A stretch of DNA of 64,000 nt, taken from the NCBI RefSeq assembly GCF_003026815.1, contig NZ_PYOG01000006.1, positions 62,001 through 126,000 of the forward strand, in the 5' to 3' direction. The notes under the pieces are model-generated. The model was given only the letters and a program-made list of their open reading frames with translations. It made no database searches and was not told the DNA's origin. The position numbers and the translations under genes are program-made. The stretch comes from Photobacterium damselae (GTDB lineage: Bacteria > Pseudomonadota > Gammaproteobacteria > Enterobacterales > Vibrionaceae). How positions within the stretch are numbered: the first letter of the stretch is position 1; the number at the start of each line of letters is the position of its first letter. Positions 61,963-64,000 of the stretch are shown piece by piece.

Positions 61963-63347
61963 TAGTTACCTCCACCAACAAGAATATTATCTACTTTTAA
62001 TGTTGCTTGACCTACAGTAGTTGGCACAGAACCACTGACTGAACCGCACATACCTGCTGCCAATTCAAAATCACTTCCGACCATACTGATCTCTTTTAGT
62101 ACCTTAGGACCTGTACTGATAAGCGTGGCAGATTTAAGTGGTTTAGTGATTTTGCCATTTTCAATGAGATAAGCTTCTTGTACTGAGAAGTTAAATTCTC
62201 CTGTGCCTGGCTGAACCGAACCGCCGCCCATTTTTTTCGCGTAGATACCACGTTCTACACCGGCAAGCATTTCGTCTAAGCTTGAGTTACCTGGTTCAAT
62301 AAAGGTATTACGCATACGAGAGGTTGGGGCATATTTGTATGATTCTCGGCGACCAGAACCTGTAGATGCATAACCTGTTTTAAGACCGCCCATCTTATCG
62401 ACCATAAAGCCGGTAAGTTGGCCTTCTTTAATCAATTGAGTGCGTTGTGTTTCTACGCCTTCATCATCGATATTGATTGAGCCCCACTCGTTGACTAGAG
62501 TGCCATCATCAACGGCATTTACTGCAGAATTTGCAATCATTTCGCCCATTTTATCGTGGAATACCGAGGCTTTTTTCGCGACAGAGGTGGTCTCAAGCAA
62601 GTGGCCACAGGCTTCGTGGAAAATAACGCCACCAAAACCATTACCGATGATGACAGGCATCTCACCAGATGGACAAGCATCAGCAAACAGTTTAACCATC
62701 GCTTGTTTAGCAACATCTTGGCCTAACTGTTCCGGATCTACTTTATGATGGAATTCCCAGCCTGTAAGTGCTCCAGGAGCTTCGTAACCGCTTGATTGCT
62801 CTGTGCCATTTTGAGCAATAGCGTTGGCAGATAGGCGGGTGTAGTGACGAATGTCATTGATATGCAGACCTTCGGAGTTGAAAATCTCTACTTTTTGTTC
62901 TCGACTACCAATGCCTGCCACTAATTGCGAGATTTTTTCATGTTCATTACGTGCAGCGTTATCAATTTTACGTAAAAAAGCTATTTTTTCCGCTAGATTT
63001 GGATCTCCACTAAGAGGGAGTTCGCAATGATGGCGACTCTCATAACGGCGTAAATCAAATGATATTGGAGCGACAATACGTTCACGTTTATCTTTCGCAG
63101 CCAGTAAGCTTGTTACACGCTTTAATTCTTCTTCGTCAGTGCTATTGGTATAACCGTAAAGGACTTTAAGCCCAAAAAACAGACGAATACCGATACCGAA
63201 GTCGATACCTGAGTTAACACGATCAATATCGCCTGAGATAAGTTGGACTGAGCTCGATTGATGATGCTCGACAAACAATTCGGCAAAATCCGCCCCTAAG
63301 AAGAGTGCGTGATCGATAACCGCTTTGGCTGTTGTAGAATTTAGCAT
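61962..63347 (-). CDS. TldD-like zinc metalloprotease subunit
   Basis: The catalytic subunit of 461 residues. The zinc motif HEACGH (HExxxH, H244 and H249) sits in GFGGVIFHEACGHLLET, followed by GSINIDDEGV, GSGRRESYKYAPTSRMRNT, GGGSVQPGTGEFNFSV and the end TLKVDNILVGG, all TldD hallmarks. I place the start at 63347 because AAAGGAG stands six bases before it; an in-frame ATG at 63383 would add 12 residues. Compared with E. coli TldD the segments between motifs differ widely (for example GYEAPGALTGWEF), again pointing to a second TldD class. First gene of the pair. Confidence 0.87.
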   Translation of the reverse strand: MLNSTTAKAVIDHALFLGADFAELFVEHHQSSSVQLISGDIDRVNSGIDFGIGIRLFFGLKVLYGYTNSTDEEELKRVTSLLAAKDKRERIVAPISFDLRRYESRHHCELPLSGDPNLAEKIAFLRKIDNAARNEHEKISQLVAGIGSREQKVEIFNSEGLHINDIRHYTRLSANAIAQNGTEQSSGYEAPGALTGWEFHHKVDPEQLGQDVAKQAMVKLFADACPSGEMPVIIGNGFGGVIFHEACGHLLETTSVAKKASVFHDKMGEMIANSAVNAVDDGTLVNEWGSINIDDEGVETQRTQLIKEGQLTGFMVDKMGGLKTGYASTGSGRRESYKYAPTSRMRNTFIEPGNSSLDEMLAGVERGIYAKKMGGGSVQPGTGEFNFSVQEAYLIENGKITKPLKSATLISTGPKVLKEISMVGSDFELAAGMCGSVSGSVPTTVGQATLKVDNILVGGGN

Positions 63348-63421
63348 AGAGTCTCCTTTGCTAATGACGAGATCGTTCAGCAATCAATAACAGCAAGTCA
63401 GTGAACGATTTTAATTGAGAC

Positions 63422-63468
63422 AACCTATCACAATTTAAGATTGGACTGACTTATCATTGTGATAGGTT
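63422..63468. repeat. 13-bp inverted repeat between the cobW-like and tldD-like genes
   Basis: AACCTATCACAAT (63422-63434) and ATTGTGATAGGTT (63456-63468) form a perfect dyad with 21 bases between. No T-run follows on either strand. Either the end of the cobW-like transcript or a control site for tldD. Confidence 0.5.
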
Positions 63469-63501
63469 TATTAGATGACTTGGGTGGTTAATTTGTATGC
63501 A

Positions 63502-64000
63502 TTAAGCTGCTGTTACTATTGAGCATAGGATATTTTCTAGCTCATCCCAAGGTAGAATTTCTTTATCAATGACTTCAAGGCGTGATTCAAACCCTTCTAA
63601 TGAGAGTTCATTAACAGTCACTATACGGTTAACAACATTGAAGGCATAACACCCTTTATCTGTATTAACAACGGCCTTTACACGCTCGGCATTAATATTA
63701 GAAAGAAGCGAAAACAGCTTTGAAAAGTCGAATAATTGTTCAGCCGCAAAGAACCATCCACAGCTATGATAGCCTTGGCCCTGATTTTCTTTACGAATAA
63801 ACTGCTGTCCAGGAGCGAGTTCAAATTCAGGGAGGGGAGCTAACTCTGCATTATCATCATTGTGATGGTGGTGATGGCTATGGCTTGCTTCTCGTTGCAG
63901 TCTTTCTACATCTAGCCATGCCGGGTCAAGTTTGCCATTCTCAACATGAGCAAGCAGCGCTTTCTGCGGTTCTGCTTTTGCAAGAGTCTCTTCAAACAAA
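63502..64000 (-). CDS. CobW/P47K-family GTP-dependent metallochaperone, C-terminal part
   Basis: The last 166 or so residues of a CobW-family (YjiA/ZigA/YeiR-like) protein; the frame is open to the window edge, and the apparent first codon there (TTG) is not a real start. Visible are the end of the linker (LDPAWLDVERLQ), a histidine-rich metal-binding stretch SHSHHHHHNDDN (about 40-51 of the visible part) and the CobW C-terminal domain (FFAAEQLFDFSKLFSLL, ERVKAVVNTDKGCYAFN). The GTPase motifs lie outside. The family delivers zinc or cobalt to target enzymes; with a zinc protease pair just downstream on the same strand, a link is possible but speculative. Confidence 0.85.
   Translation of the reverse strand, partial: LFEETLAKAEPQKALLAHVENGKLDPAWLDVERLQREASHSHHHHHNDDNAELAPLPEFELAPGQQFIRKENQGQGYHSCGWFFAAEQLFDFSKLFSLLSNINAERVKAVVNTDKGCYAFNVVNRIVTVNELSLEGFESRLEVIDKEILPWDELENILCSIVTAA

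Overview
The window reads as a chromosomal piece of an A/T-rich gammaproteobacterium of the Vibrionaceae, most likely Aliivibrio or a close relative. The evidence is the set of enteric/Vibrio-type housekeeping genes (metC, lplA, rnb, deaD, cfa, sgrR, yaeQ, yceH, aphA) combined with a Vibrio-type Lap adhesin locus and an H-NOX/hybrid-kinase pair. I assign it by gene content and protein similarity from memory only. No rRNA, tRNA, CRISPR array, insertion sequence or prophage is visible.

Layout. 1-3604: end of metC, a small lipoprotein, a small unknown gene, a cation-diffusion transporter and lplA. 4129-12177 (minus): one tight six-gene operon for a type I secretion system and its c-di-GMP control, in transcription order lapC (HlyD), lapE (TolC), an OmpA-like lipoprotein, lapG (periplasmic protease), lapD (degenerate GGDEF/EAL receptor) and lapB (ABC exporter). 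12468-35990 (plus): a divergent 23.5-kb gene for a giant LapA/LapV/FrhA-class adhesin of 7840 residues, carrying an N-terminal retention module with a PAAG LapG site, about 36 T1SS-143-type modules, further Ig/cadherin-like modules and two successive RTX/type I secretion domains. 36101-38351 (minus): a soluble hybrid histidine kinase and an H-NOX gas sensor. 38542-45882: acetyltransferase, nitroreductase, SgrR, a PBP5/6-type carboxypeptidase, an APH-fold kinase, a DUF2797 protein and unknowns. 45931-50893: a ToxR/CadC-like membrane regulator, YceH, a GIY-YIG protein, YaeQ and a YdcF-like protein. 51057-58985: a DsbA-like lipoprotein, class B acid phosphatase, a diguanylate cyclase, RNase II and a DeaD-type helicase. 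59355-64000: Cfa, a divergent TldE/TldD pair and the C-terminus of a CobW-family GTPase.

How the genes work together. The central unit is a complete Lap system. LapBCE export the adhesin, which should stay anchored by its N-terminal plug. LapG should cut it at PAAG when LapD is free of c-di-GMP, and LapD should hold LapG inactive when c-di-GMP is high. A nitric-oxide-type sensor pair lies immediately downstream of the adhesin, and an apparently active diguanylate cyclase is encoded about 17 kb further on. Both are plausible but unproven inputs to adhesion.

The most unusual structure is inside the adhesin gene. There are twelve almost identical 909-bp units, a linker unit present twice at an exact 7245-bp offset, a mosaic of two unit subfamilies, and a base composition unlike the rest of the gene. 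Outside it, the best leads are an orphan intrinsic terminator suggesting a small RNA between lapB and lplA, a heptanucleotide tandem repeat between deaD and cfa, a terminator hairpin abutting the start of the DUF2797 gene, and unexplained inverted repeats upstream of sgrR.
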